Assembly (NCBI RefSeq): GCF_018131105.1
Contig: NZ_JAFCJI010000002.1
Location: 1-64,000 of the forward strand
DNA: 64,000 nucleotides
From: Bradyrhizobium manausense
Lineage (GTDB): Bacteria; Pseudomonadota; Alphaproteobacteria; Rhizobiales; Xanthobacteraceae
Direction of reading: 5' to 3'
In this document: positions 16,757-25,732 of the stretch, piece after piece
Position numbering within the stretch: the stretch's first letter is position 1
Layout of the letters: every line of letters starts with the position of its first letter
Position numbers and translations under genes: made by a program
Notes under the pieces: generated by a model
Database searches by the model: none
What the model was told of the DNA's origin: nothing
Seen by the model: only the letters and a program-made list of their open reading frames with translations

Positions 16757-18646
16757 TCAAAGCGCGCCGACGGCATCGCGAATGCGGATGGGCGGCTTCT
16801 TGTCCTGATAAGCGTTCACGGAGAGCTCCCAGGCAGTCTCGCCGCCGGGACGTTCGCCGGTCAATTCGAATCCGAGATTGCGGTAGTGATCCGCGACCAT
16901 CATGTTCTTCTTGGTCGGGACGTAGACGCCGCGCACGAAGCCCTTGCCCAGCTCCCGCGCGCGAGCAACCAGCAAATCCAATGTCGCCTCGGGAACGCCG
17001 CGACCAAGGACGCGGCACGACATCAGCCAGGTATCGATCTCGATTGCATCGGTGCCGACATCCGCGATCACGACGCCAATCATGCCGTTGTCACCGAACG
17101 TGTCGCTGAGCCGCATCTGCATGGTGATACGGCGTGGATCGGCCTCGGCCGTCGCTACATCGACTTCCGAATAGCGCCGGGTGGTCAGGTTGAACTGGTT
17201 CGACTTCGAGATCAATTGCGCGATCCGCTTGCGTCCGATCGCATCAAACGGGTTGACCTGCAATTCCATGTCGAGCGACTGGAGATAGTCCTCCTGCCGC
17301 GCGAACGACTTCAGTTGGGCGGTGCGCCGGGCATCGGCCCGATAATATGCCGCCCGGTCACGATCCTCGGCCGTAAATCCCGTAGCCTCGAAGTAGCACG
17401 CGGACTGGAACACCGGGATCCACTCCGTCACATCCTTGGGCACTTCGGGCACCGCGACCTGAGGCAGGGCAAAGCGGACTTGGGCGCGTTCCGCGGGATT
17501 GTCGTCCAGGAAGACAAAGCTATCGAGACCAAGGCTGAGAATCTCGGACAGCGCCTGCAGATTGGCAGCCTTGTCGGTCCAGTTGATCTGGAAGACGGCG
17601 ATGTCCTCCTCGACCAGCACCATCTCCGGATGCGTGCGAAATGCATCCAGAGCGACGCTCTCCTCGTTCTTGGAAGACACGCAGAGCACGATGCCGCGGT
17701 CGCGCAATTCCTTCGCCATGGCCTGGAGCGCGCAGTGGGCCTCCCCAATCGGACTGCCGGGGCCGAGCAGCAGATTCTCCTTGCCGTCGTCGCCGACGAT
17801 CCCGCCCCACATGGTGTTGTCGAGGTCGAGCACGAGAACCCGGCGCGACTTGCCGAATTTCAGCGCGACCAACCTGACCAGGTGCTCCGCATAGAGCGGC
17901 GCATTCTCCGGCGCGAACGGATACTTGGCCAGTGCCCAGTGCCGCGCGGAGTGCCAATTGTCCTGGCCGGTCCTTTCGGACAGCATTGCAACGTCCAGCA
18001 AGAGATCACCGCTGGATCTCACGAACTCGGACAGTCCGGCATTCACGCGGCCGACGAGGTCGACGTGCGAGCCCGGTATCAGCCGGTCGACATGGAGCCT
18101 GACGTGCGCGGGATCCGGCGTCAAAGTCTGGAAGACCACTGGCTTCTTGAGCGACGAACCAATGCGCTCGCGGATGGCACGCAGGCGCTCGAGCGCCCGG
18201 TCCGCGATTGCCGTGGCGGCCTCGGGATTCCCGGGCGCCGGCCGCAGGCCGAAAGCATGCACGTCCATTGCGAGAACGACGATATCGGGGCCGAACGCGG
18301 CGATGCCGTCACCATCGCGCCCCAGCAAAACCTCAGGATCTTCGTATTCGGAGATCATGACATCGACACGCAGACCATGCCGGAGCCCAGTGCCGATCAA
18401 CGTCTCTTTTAGGTGCCGCGCGGTCGAATTCGAGAGCAACAGAACGCGGACGGCTTGCAGGCCGCTCTGTCCCGTCGAGTCCTGAACTGCGGAGAGGCCG
18501 ATTGCGAGCCGCCGCAAGCCGCCTGCATCCCATTCGTACTGCGCCAGGCGAACCAGATCGGCGACACCGCTTCCGCTGAGGTTGCGGGTTCGCTCGATGT
18601 CACCTGCCGTGGGCTGTGGCAACCACCTCATCATCGGCTTGATCAC
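16757..18646 (-). CDS. FkbH-type HAD-IIIC protein
   Basis: The 629-residue protein has three parts. An N-terminal SGNH-like region (about 65-230) begins VLLLSNSTARHLKETL. A HAD phosphatase-like core has VLVLDLDNTMWGGIVGDDG at 271-288, with the nucleophile in DLDNT, and CVSSKNEE near 345. A C-terminal GNAT-like region ends MMVADHYRNLGFE. In FK506-type pathways FkbH proteins dephosphorylate 1,3-bisphosphoglycerate and load a glyceryl unit on an ACP. The ACP gene 36 bases upstream fits that role. The start is GTG. No polyketide synthase is present, so the product is presumably transferred to a sugar. Confidence 0.88.
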   Translation of the reverse strand: MIKPMMRWLPQPTAGDIERTRNLSGSGVADLVRLAQYEWDAGGLRRLAIGLSAVQDSTGQSGLQAVRVLLLSNSTARHLKETLIGTGLRHGLRVDVMISEYEDPEVLLGRDGDGIAAFGPDIVVLAMDVHAFGLRPAPGNPEAATAIADRALERLRAIRERIGSSLKKPVVFQTLTPDPAHVRLHVDRLIPGSHVDLVGRVNAGLSEFVRSSGDLLLDVAMLSERTGQDNWHSARHWALAKYPFAPENAPLYAEHLVRLVALKFGKSRRVLVLDLDNTMWGGIVGDDGKENLLLGPGSPIGEAHCALQAMAKELRDRGIVLCVSSKNEESVALDAFRTHPEMVLVEEDIAVFQINWTDKAANLQALSEILSLGLDSFVFLDDNPAERAQVRFALPQVAVPEVPKDVTEWIPVFQSACYFEATGFTAEDRDRAAYYRADARRTAQLKSFARQEDYLQSLDMELQVNPFDAIGRKRIAQLISKSNQFNLTTRRYSEVDVATAEADPRRITMQMRLSDTFGDNGMIGVVIADVGTDAIEIDTWLMSCRVLGRGVPEATLDLLVARARELGKGFVRGVYVPTKKNMMVADHYRNLGFELTGERPGGETAWELSVNAYQDKKPPIRIRDAVGAL

Positions 18647-18682
18647 GGCAGGCTCGCTCGTACTGAGAAGAACTGGCCAACG

Positions 18683-18919
18683 TCACGCGGCGATCATCGA
18701 GATCAAATCGCCCACCGAGCGAATGTTCTCGATCTGCGCAGCCTCGAACTCGCGATCGAACTCTCTTTCAACCGCGGCGACAATGCGAATTGTCGCAAGG
18801 CTATCCCATCCATCCACGTCGTCAGGGGTGGACTGCGGCGAAATCTGCAAATTCGGGAGATCGAGTTCCTCCCGGAAAATTGCCTGCAATCGGCCAATGA
18901 CGTCTGCCTGCTTATCCAC
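18683..18919 (-). CDS. Stand-alone acyl carrier protein
   Basis: This 78-residue acidic protein has the phosphopantetheine attachment motif DGWDSLATIRI, with Ser40 as the attachment site, and a typical four-helix length. It begins with a GTG and lies immediately upstream of the FkbH gene, as in glyceryl-ACP forming cassettes. It is not near fatty-acid genes (no fabF, fabD or fabG), so a dedicated role in sugar or polysaccharide acylation is likely. Confidence 0.9.
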   Translation of the reverse strand: MDKQADVIGRLQAIFREELDLPNLQISPQSTPDDVDGWDSLATIRIVAAVEREFDREFEAAQIENIRSVGDLISMIAA

Positions 18920-19013
18920 TGATCAAGCCCTTCGAGGTCGAGAAACGCCTTCATATACTCCGATCCGCACCGCTTCAACCGGAGTTTTCTTCTTTGATTT
19001 CAACGCAATAGCA

Positions 19014-19904
19014 TCACGCAAGAAAGCGCCTGTGCAAAGGCAAGCGGTACATGCTGATACCACGCCGGCCGAGGGAAACACCGGTCATGATCGCGTCGCG
19101 CGCCGGAATCGACCACATCCACAAGTTCGACAGGCGAAATTCGATGTACTGGTCGCGGGGATAATGGCCGCCGAGCCATGCCGCATCGAACGCGCCGTTT
19201 CGGTTGAGATAGGTGTGCGTCCCTTCCTGGCCGTCGCGGGTGCGCCAGCGATACGTGGTCGTGCCGTGAAAAACCGCTGCGAAATCCGACCTCTCGTGAC
19301 GAAGGATGCTCTCGACGGCGTGCAGCGGCGTCAAGGTCGCCAGAAATCTTCCGACCCCCAGCCCGACACAGACGGCGTCGAGCTCCATCAGCCTCTGATA
19401 GGGGGATTCCGGATCCCACGGCGTTTCCGTGGTCTGGTGATCCCTGACGAGAAACTCCGCCTGCGGCCCCAACGCAATGACGGAGGACGAGTTGTGAATG
19501 CTGCGCTTGACGCCGCGATAGCGCCTGAATGTCTCGGCGATAAGGCCCGTGGACACGGGTTCCCTGTGGATTTCCAGAATCCTGCGATCGTCGACGACGA
19601 GGGGAATCGCGGACATCACCAGCGTGCCGTCAGGACCGATCAGTTCGAGCAGCAAATCGATCACCGACGACGGCTTGCCGGGAAAATTGTAGAATTCGTT
19701 CCAGGAAGACTGCACCCACACGGTGGCGCCCGCCTTGATACCCAGCCTCTCAAAGGCCGACCGCAATTCTGGAACCGAAATGGGCTCCTTGAAAAACCTC
19801 TTCTCGAGGGAGAGCCTGCGAAGCCGGACGTAAGACCGCAGGTCCTGTCGGCCCAATACGCGCCGCAGGCTGGAAATTACGAGTTGGCGAACTGAGGCTG
19901 ACAT
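19014..19904 (-). CDS. AAC(3)-family N-acetyltransferase
   Basis: The 296-residue protein matches the AAC(3) aminoglycoside acetyltransferase fold: WVQSSWNEF near 60, DGTLVMSAIPL near 90, then HNSSSVIALGPQAEFLV near 130 and LTPLHAVESI near 183, which parallel the family's HPxxSxxAxG and TxxHxAE motifs. In polysaccharide loci such proteins acylate amino sugars rather than drugs. It is upstream of ACP and FkbH on the same strand (94-base gap), so it could use an ACP- or CoA-bound acyl group on an amino sugar made by the local aminotransferases. A resistance role is unlikely but not excluded. Confidence 0.8.
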   Translation of the reverse strand: MSASVRQLVISSLRRVLGRQDLRSYVRLRRLSLEKRFFKEPISVPELRSAFERLGIKAGATVWVQSSWNEFYNFPGKPSSVIDLLLELIGPDGTLVMSAIPLVVDDRRILEIHREPVSTGLIAETFRRYRGVKRSIHNSSSVIALGPQAEFLVRDHQTTETPWDPESPYQRLMELDAVCVGLGVGRFLATLTPLHAVESILRHERSDFAAVFHGTTTYRWRTRDGQEGTHTYLNRNGAFDAAWLGGHYPRDQYIEFRLSNLWMWSIPARDAIMTGVSLGRRGISMYRLPLHRRFLA

Positions 19905-20115
19905 CTTGAGCAGCGTAAACCCTGGTGCAGGTCGTCAGCTATCAGGCCGCCCCTGCGATGTCGACCGGATCCTTGAATTTCGGATTATTATCACAAGCGG
20001 CGGCTTCCGGGCAGATTTGCAACCGGGACCACGGCCGGTTTGATTCGCAACTGGCGTTGCTGTAGCAACGTTCGCCATCCGGCCCATAGCCTGCCGTTCG
20101 TCGAGGAAGACGATT

Positions 20116-21075
20116 GTGAAGACAATCAGCGTTATCACGCCCTGCTATAACGAAGAGCTGAACGTGCGGGATTGCTACGAGGCGATCCGGCAGGTCTTCG
20201 ACAACGAGCTCAAGGGCTATCAGCGCGAGCACATCTTTTGTGACAACGCCTCTGACGACCGCACCGTGGAGATCCTGCGCGAGATCGCCGCGCAGGACCC
20301 CGCGGTCAAGGTCATCGTCAATGCGCGCAATTTCGGGCCGCTGCGCAATACCTACAACGGGGTCATGGCGAGCACCGGCGACGCCGTTCTCCTGTTCATG
20401 CCGGCCGACCTCCAGGACCCGCCGGACCTGCTGCCCCAATTCGTCAAGCTGTGGGAGGCCGGCAACGAGATCGTCTACGGCATCCGCGCCGTCCGGGAGG
20501 AAGGCCGTTTGATGCGTGGGCTGCGCAATGCCTACTACCGCATTCTGACCCGGTTCTCCGAACTCAAGGTGCCCCCAGGCGTCGGTGACTTCCAGCTCGT
20601 CGACCGGCGCGTCGTCGAGGCGATGCGGCACGTCCGCGACGCCTATCCGTTCATGCGCATGATGACGTTCGAGTGCGGCGGCCGCATGGTCGGCGTACCC
20701 TACACCTGGCGCGAACGAAAAAAAGGATTCTCGAAGAACCGCGCCGGTGCGTTGATCGACCAGGGCCTCAACGGACTGGTGTCCTTCACCACGGCGCCGG
20801 TGCGTTTCGGGTTGTTCGCGGGCTTTCTGATCTCGGCCGTGAGCATCACTTACGCGATCGCCAACTTCATCATCGGCCTGGTGCTTTACCAGAAGCTCGC
20901 CGAGCCGGGCATCCTCACCCTGATCGTCGCCATGTTCTTCTTTGGCGGCGTGCAGCTGTTCTTCATGGGCATGATCGGCGAATATGTGCTCGCGATCTAC
21001 GGACAGGTTCGCGAGAAGCCCGTGGTGTTCGAGCGTGAGCGCGTCAATTTCGGCCCGCCGCCACCGAAGGCGTGA
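20116..21075 (+). CDS. GT2 glycosyltransferase, GtrB/DPM1-like
   Basis: This 319-residue protein has a GT-A catalytic domain, with ISVITPCYNEELNVRDCYEA at the start, the FCDNASDDRT motif near 48 and PADLQDPP near 96, and two C-terminal membrane helices (about 233-257 and 268-290). This is the plan of polyprenyl-phosphate sugar synthases such as DPM1, GtrB and ArnC. It would make an undecaprenyl-phosphate sugar for use by periplasmic GT-C enzymes, several of which may be encoded at 27.8-36.9 kb. The start is a GTG with AGGAAGA six bases upstream. The downstream transketolase gene is convergent. Confidence 0.88.
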   Translation: MKTISVITPCYNEELNVRDCYEAIRQVFDNELKGYQREHIFCDNASDDRTVEILREIAAQDPAVKVIVNARNFGPLRNTYNGVMASTGDAVLLFMPADLQDPPDLLPQFVKLWEAGNEIVYGIRAVREEGRLMRGLRNAYYRILTRFSELKVPPGVGDFQLVDRRVVEAMRHVRDAYPFMRMMTFECGGRMVGVPYTWRERKKGFSKNRAGALIDQGLNGLVSFTTAPVRFGLFAGFLISAVSITYAIANFIIGLVLYQKLAEPGILTLIVAMFFFGGVQLFFMGMIGEYVLAIYGQVREKPVVFERERVNFGPPPPKA

Positions 21076-21087
21076 GACGAAGCCAAA

Positions 21088-22011
21088 TCAGCGCCTCGCC
21101 AATGCCTGCTCGATCCGCGCGACGACCGCCGGCACGGAAAGGCCGGCGGCATCCAGGAGCGCCTCGCGCGATCCCGCGCTAGAGGTTTTGCCGCCCTGCT
21201 CGGGAATGCCGATGCCCGTGACCGGCGGCCGAGCGGCATCGCCGGCGAATGCACCCGCCACCAGGCTGAACAGACCGCCGCGCAGGATGTGCTCCTCGAG
21301 CGTCACGATGAGCGATGCGTCGCTTACCGCCTCGCGGATCACGGCCTCGTCGAGCGGCTTCAGGCAGGAGACGCTGACCACGCCGACGTCCCGGCCGCGC
21401 GCAGCCAGCGCATCGGCCGCTTCCAGCGCGCGGGAGGCGATCGGGCCGGAGGCGAGGATGACGACGTCCCGCCCTTCGCGCAGAAGCCGCGGCTTGCGCA
21501 AATCGGTCACGACGGGGCCGAGATTCGGCTCGCCCTGCCGGCTGAGCCGCAGATAGGACGGCTTGCCACTTCCTGCGATCAGGCGCGTTGCGGCGCGGAC
21601 TTCCATGGGGTCGCAGGGCACGAACACTTCGATGCCCGGCAGCATCGACATGATACCGGCATCCTCCAGCGCGTGATGAGTATAGCCCTGGCTGCCATAG
21701 GCATAGCCGGCGCCCACCGCCACGACCTTGACGTCGGCACCGTGGTAGCAGACGTCGTTGCGGAGCTGCTCGAGGCAGCGCAGCGTCGGGAAATTGCCGA
21801 TCGAGTAGATGAAGACGGTCTTGCCCGACAGCGCGATGCCGGCGGCCATGCCCGCCATGTTCTGCTCCGCGACGCCGACATTGATGAAGCGGTCGGGAAA
21901 TTTCGCCGCAAACGGCTCCAGCACGGAATAGCCGAGATCGCCGCAGAGCAGCCAGATGTCGGGGTTTTCGCTCGCCGCCTGCGACAGGCTCTCGATGAAC
22001 GTCGTCCTCAT
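21088..22011 (-). CDS. Transketolase-like, C-terminal (pyrimidine-binding) subunit
   Basis: The 307-residue protein corresponds to the pyrimidine-binding and C-terminal domains of transketolase, with the thiamine-activating glutamate E49 in FINVGVAEQNMAGMAAG and the SYLRLSRQGEP and ASGPIASRALEAAD segments. It pairs with the N-terminal subunit gene, which it overlaps by 4 bases (ATGA). Split transketolases occur in sugar-nucleotide loci and in secondary metabolism, where they can move a two-carbon ketol unit to an unusual acceptor. The third gene upstream encodes an NAD-dependent epimerase/reductase. Confidence 0.88.
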   Translation of the reverse strand: MRTTFIESLSQAASENPDIWLLCGDLGYSVLEPFAAKFPDRFINVGVAEQNMAGMAAGIALSGKTVFIYSIGNFPTLRCLEQLRNDVCYHGADVKVVAVGAGYAYGSQGYTHHALEDAGIMSMLPGIEVFVPCDPMEVRAATRLIAGSGKPSYLRLSRQGEPNLGPVVTDLRKPRLLREGRDVVILASGPIASRALEAADALAARGRDVGVVSVSCLKPLDEAVIREAVSDASLIVTLEEHILRGGLFSLVAGAFAGDAARPPVTGIGIPEQGGKTSSAGSREALLDAAGLSVPAVVARIEQALARR

Positions 22012-22829
22012 GCGCCGACCTCGGCCAGCGCCTGCGCGAGCAGCTCATCGGAAGGAGAACGATAGTGCCATTCGAGCTTGTTCTCCATGAAGCTCACGCC
22101 CTTGCCCTTCACGGTGTGCGCGATCACGACGGTCGGCCGGCCCGACGGCGCCGGCACGGCGGCCAGTACGCGCTCGAGGGCGCCAATGTCATGGCCGTCA
22201 ATCTCCTCGACATGCCAGCCGAACGCCTTCCACTTCTCCGCGAACGGATCGAGGTTCAAGACCTCGGCGACCGAGCCAAAACTCTGGATCTTGTTGAAGT
22301 CGACGATGACGCAGAGATTATCGAGCTTGTGGTGGGGCGCGAACAGGATGCCTTCCCAGTTCGAGCCCTCGTCGCATTCGCCGTCGCTGAGCAGGCAGAA
22401 CACGCGGCTGCCGGCGCCGGCGGAGCGCGCGGCCAGCGCCATGCCGATTGCGATCGGCAAGCCGTGGCCGAGCGAACCGGTCGAGACCTCGACGCCGGGC
22501 ACGGCGTGGCTGACATGCCCGGTCAGGATCGAGCCGTCGCGGCAATAGCTGTCGAGAGCGGCGAGGGAAAAGAAGCCGCACTCGGCCAGCGTCGCATACA
22601 TGATCGCCGTTGCGTGGCCCTTGCTGAGCACGAAGCGGTCACGGCTTGCGGCCTGCGGATCAGCGGGATCGAGCCGCAACACCTGCGTGTACAGCACCGC
22701 CAGAATATCGGCCATCGAGAGGCAGCCGCCGATATGCGAGGCTTTTGCGGCATGCACCATCCGCAGCGCGTGCGCGCGAATGCGCCGCGCGAACTCCTTT
22801 GGTTCAGGACGATTTACGGGAATTGTCAT
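22008..22829 (-). CDS. Transketolase-like, N-terminal (diphosphate-binding) subunit
   Basis: This 273-residue protein carries the thiamine-diphosphate binding motif LLSDGECDEGSNWEG (about 146-160), with HIGGCLSMADILAVLY near 32 and SKGHATAIMYATLAE near 69, as in the first half of transketolase. It overlaps the upstream epimerase gene by 26 bases and the downstream subunit gene by 4, so the three proteins are probably made in fixed proportion. Because the housekeeping transketolase is normally one long polypeptide, this split pair is likely dedicated to polysaccharide sugar synthesis. Confidence 0.88.
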   Translation of the reverse strand: MTIPVNRPEPKEFARRIRAHALRMVHAAKASHIGGCLSMADILAVLYTQVLRLDPADPQAASRDRFVLSKGHATAIMYATLAECGFFSLAALDSYCRDGSILTGHVSHAVPGVEVSTGSLGHGLPIAIGMALAARSAGAGSRVFCLLSDGECDEGSNWEGILFAPHHKLDNLCVIVDFNKIQSFGSVAEVLNLDPFAEKWKAFGWHVEEIDGHDIGALERVLAAVPAPSGRPTVVIAHTVKGKGVSFMENKLEWHYRSPSDELLAQALAEVGA

Positions 22830-23724
22830 GCCAGTTTACCGTTTCGCGTAGTCCATCGTCCAACGACACCTCGGGCTTCCAGCCCAGTGCGAGCATGCGC
22901 GAAACGTCCGCGGCCAGGACCATAACCTGATCGGGACGGTACGCCAACTCGCCGAAGCCCAGCGCCGCGCCGGGATCTATGAGATCGCGCAGCCGCGTCA
23001 CCGTCTCGCGCAGCGGCGGCGCCTCGGGGCTGCCGACGTTGAAGACGCCGCTTGCATCCGCGTGTGTGGCGGCAAGCCGGAACGCGCTCGCGGCATCGCG
23101 CGCGTGCAAGAATCCCCAGCGCTGCTCGCAGGCGGTCAGCGCCATATGCTGGCCGGAGCGCAGGTTCCGGATCATGCTGGGGATCAACCAATAGTCCGCA
23201 TCCTTCGGCCCGTAGGTCGAGAAGATCCGCAGCCACGCCGACCGAAGCCCCCGCTCTTCGCAAAGGCGCATCGCCATCGATCCGGCGGCGAGCTTGGCCA
23301 TGCCGTAGAGCGTCGTCGGCCGCGGAGCATCATCTTCGCGGATGGCGCGATCATAGGGGCCGTATTCGGCCTGCGATCCCGCCCCGACGAAGATTTTGGC
23401 GCCGGCCGCGGCGGCGAGTTCAACGAGCCCGACCGTATCGGCCACATTGGCCGCCTGAACAGGGCTGTTGCGGTCGCTGCCCGCAACGCCGCGCCAGGCC
23501 ATGTGCACAACCGCCCCGGGCGCGAATGCTTCGAGAGGCCCGCGCAGGCCGTCCAGATGCTCCAGGGCGCCCGGAATCACCCTCAGGCGGCTCGCTGCCT
23601 CTTGAAGGCGCCAGGGAGCGCTGTCGGGGCGGAGCAGGACCGCCACCTCGTGCCCCTGCGCCAAAAGGTCCGCAACGAGATAGGAGCCCAGAAAACCGCT
23701 CGCGCCGGTCACGAAAATACGCAT
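22804..23724 (-). CDS. NAD(P)-dependent epimerase/dehydratase or 4-keto-sugar reductase
   Basis: The 306-residue short-chain dehydrogenase of the extended type has GASGFLG at 7-13, the catalytic Tyr140 and Lys144 in YGMAK, and the LRIFSTYGP segment near 165. It resembles reductases and epimerases acting on NDP-4-keto-6-deoxy sugars. It is first in an operon with the split transketolase and lies 3 kb from rfbG/rfbF, whose CDP-4-keto-6-deoxyglucose product is a natural substrate. Reduction of a branched intermediate is inferred from the neighbours. Confidence 0.82.
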   Translation of the reverse strand: MRIFVTGASGFLGSYLVADLLAQGHEVAVLLRPDSAPWRLQEAASRLRVIPGALEHLDGLRGPLEAFAPGAVVHMAWRGVAGSDRNSPVQAANVADTVGLVELAAAAGAKIFVGAGSQAEYGPYDRAIREDDAPRPTTLYGMAKLAAGSMAMRLCEERGLRSAWLRIFSTYGPKDADYWLIPSMIRNLRSGQHMALTACEQRWGFLHARDAASAFRLAATHADASGVFNVGSPEAPPLRETVTRLRDLIDPGAALGFGELAYRPDQVMVLAADVSRMLALGWKPEVSLDDGLRETVNWHDNSRKSS

Positions 23725-23901
23725 GGCGTTCCGGGTAAATCAGCGGCCCGGACCCGTCAACGCCCCGCTTCGGGAATCACCCGGGAATCCCCGGGGATGG
23801 AGCTGGGGACCTGGCCCTTCAGCACCATCTGAGCTTGATTATCCGGCTGATGCAGCTAAACGGGGGCCAGAATTGGCGTTCGACGACACAGGGGTAGATG
23901 C

Positions 23902-24855
23902 ATGAGCGATTTCAGGCTGGCCATGGTTTCCGCGGGCTTCGAGCACGGCGGCAACGTCACCCATCGTCACTTCGACGGCCACCCCGACCTGCTCGTCTAT
24001 CCCTTCGAATCGCAGCTCGGAAATCGCAACTTCAACGACTTCCTCGCGTCCGTCGAGCGGGTCCAGTACCGCTACCCCGAATTCCCGGAAGGGCTGTCGG
24101 CGATCGAGCTCTACGAGCAGATGATCGACGAGGAACTGAAGACGTTCCTGCGCAAGCGCAACGGCTCCAAGTTCCGCGACGCCGATTGTGTGCTGGACGA
24201 GAAGAAGCGCGTCGCCGAATTCGTCCGGCTGTGCGGCGAGGCGCCGATCCCGCGCCGCAAGGTCATCGAGGCCTTCTTCCGCTCGACCTCCGCGGCCTGG
24301 GAGAACTACTACGCCAAGCCGCGCCCCGGCATGGTGCATGTCGGCTACTCGCCCGCCATCGGCATCGACGCCGACCGCATGGTGCGCGACTTCCCGAACG
24401 TCCGCATCCTGCACATCGTGCGCAACCCGTTCTCGGCCTATCGCGACACCAAGCGCCGCCCGTTCCCGCAGCCGCTGAGCAAGTACCTGATCACCTGGAA
24501 CATCTATCATTCGACGGTCGAGATGTTCGCCAAGATGTATCCCGAGAACGTGCGCATCTTCCGCTATGAGGACCTCGTCGACGACAAGCGCAAGTTCATG
24601 ACCGAGGCCGCCGCCTTCATCGGCGTGCCGTTCGCCGACAGCATGCTCTATCCGAGCTGGAACGGAGTCGAGATCAAGGACTCCATCGCGCCATGGGGCA
24701 CGGTGCTCAAGAGCACCAAGGACTACAACAAGGCCGTCATCGAGGAGCTCTCGGACGACGAGCGCAAGCAGATCGCGCAGGGCACGGCGGCGCTGGCCCG
24801 CCATTTCGGCTACGACCAGATCGACTATCTGGGCCCGCTCTATCGTGCTGGGTAA
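23902..24855 (+). CDS. Sulfotransferase-like protein
   Basis: The 317-residue protein has the 3'-phosphate binding motif of PAPS-dependent sulfotransferases in RILHIVRNPFSAYRDTK (about 170-187) and the IFRYEDLVDDKRKFMTEAAAFIGVPF stretch near 218-243, both typical of the family. However, the usual N-terminal PRSGTT-type 5'-phosphosulfate loop is not evident; the start reads FRLAMVSAGFEHGGNVTHRH. It may therefore bind PAPS differently or do another transfer. The ATG at 23902 has AGGGG eight bases upstream. Its 3' end overlaps the following kinase-like gene by 11 bases. Confidence 0.7.
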   Translation: MSDFRLAMVSAGFEHGGNVTHRHFDGHPDLLVYPFESQLGNRNFNDFLASVERVQYRYPEFPEGLSAIELYEQMIDEELKTFLRKRNGSKFRDADCVLDEKKRVAEFVRLCGEAPIPRRKVIEAFFRSTSAAWENYYAKPRPGMVHVGYSPAIGIDADRMVRDFPNVRILHIVRNPFSAYRDTKRRPFPQPLSKYLITWNIYHSTVEMFAKMYPENVRIFRYEDLVDDKRKFMTEAAAFIGVPFADSMLYPSWNGVEIKDSIAPWGTVLKSTKDYNKAVIEELSDDERKQIAQGTAALARHFGYDQIDYLGPLYRAG

Positions 24856-25732
24856 GATCGCGTTCTTCGAAACCGACGAGCGCCCCGACATCGCTGCCGA
24901 ACGCGCGCGCATCCTGCCTGCGCTCCGGCAACGCCTGCAATCATCCAGCCGAAACGCCACGGTAACGCCGGCGCTCGGCGGCACGCTGGGCATCTGCTTC
25001 GATGCCGAGATTGCCGGCGAGAAACGGTTTCTGAAGACCCATCTTCCTGACGCAGAAGCGCGCGGCAGCCTGACGAGGGAAGCCGACATCCTCGCGCAGC
25101 TCTATGGCACGACGATCGTGCTCGACCGTTTCGAGGTCCCGCTCGCGGACGGAACGAGCCGGCTCTGCCTGCTCATGCCAGCGCTTACCCCGCTGACTTC
25201 GCCCATCAAGCCCGCAAATGCCCTCGCAATGGCGCACGAATGCAATGAGCGGCTCGGAGATTGGCGCCCGGGCGATCTGCCGACGTTCGATCGATATCTC
25301 GTCTCCGCGGCGCGCGCGCTAAAAATCCTGTCGGAGCGCGACCTGCTCGAGCAGGCAAGCGCGGCCGAACTTCGCCGGCTCATCACGCTGCTTGAGGACA
25401 GCCTTCCAAAACTCCCGCAAGCGCTCTGCCACGGTGATTTCGGACCGAAGAACATCATGCTCGAGGGCGCGGTGCCGCGCGTCATCGACTGGGAAGATGC
25501 TTTCCTCGGCATTGCCGGCTACGACTATCTCTACTGGCTGACCTTCATGGAGAACCGGCCGTTCCTGCAAACGGCGGCATTCGGGCAAACCGGCCTTTTG
25601 TCCGATATCGAGCGCGCGATCCTCGCGCTCGTCGTCCTGCTCAAATCATATTTGGCGGTCTGCTCGGGCGCATATCTGAAGCATGCGGTTTCGCCGCAGG
25701 CACGCATCGCCGAGATTCTGGAGCTGCGCTGA
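24845..25732 (+). CDS. APH-type phosphotransferase (small-molecule kinase)
   Basis: This 295-residue protein has the aminoglycoside/choline kinase signature: the catalytic loop LCHGDFGPKNIML near 196-208 and the metal-binding IDWEDAFLGIAGYDYLYWLTF near 216-236. The N-terminal lobe GGTLGICFDAEIAGEKRFLKTHL (about 45-67) supplies the ATP lysine. The start is a GTG inside the sulfotransferase-like gene, so the two are translationally coupled. The substrate is unknown; a sugar or an acyl-bearing head group is more likely than a drug in this locus. Confidence 0.78.
   Translation: MLGKIAFFETDERPDIAAERARILPALRQRLQSSSRNATVTPALGGTLGICFDAEIAGEKRFLKTHLPDAEARGSLTREADILAQLYGTTIVLDRFEVPLADGTSRLCLLMPALTPLTSPIKPANALAMAHECNERLGDWRPGDLPTFDRYLVSAARALKILSERDLLEQASAAELRRLITLLEDSLPKLPQALCHGDFGPKNIMLEGAVPRVIDWEDAFLGIAGYDYLYWLTFMENRPFLQTAAFGQTGLLSDIERAILALVVLLKSYLAVCSGAYLKHAVSPQARIAEILELR

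Noticed and set aside
16736..18412. 558-codon open frame antisense to the FkbH gene
   Set aside because: Composition is His/Arg-rich without motifs, while the minus strand carries DLDNT and other FkbH motifs.
18945..18980. Short ACTCCG...CGGAGT repeat followed by a T-rich run on the plus strand
   Set aside because: There is no plus-strand gene ending there, and the 17-base loop makes it a poor terminator.
19014..19904. AAC(3)-like gene as an antibiotic-resistance gene
   Set aside because: It has no mobile-element context and lies in a sugar-modification set, so a polysaccharide role is more likely.
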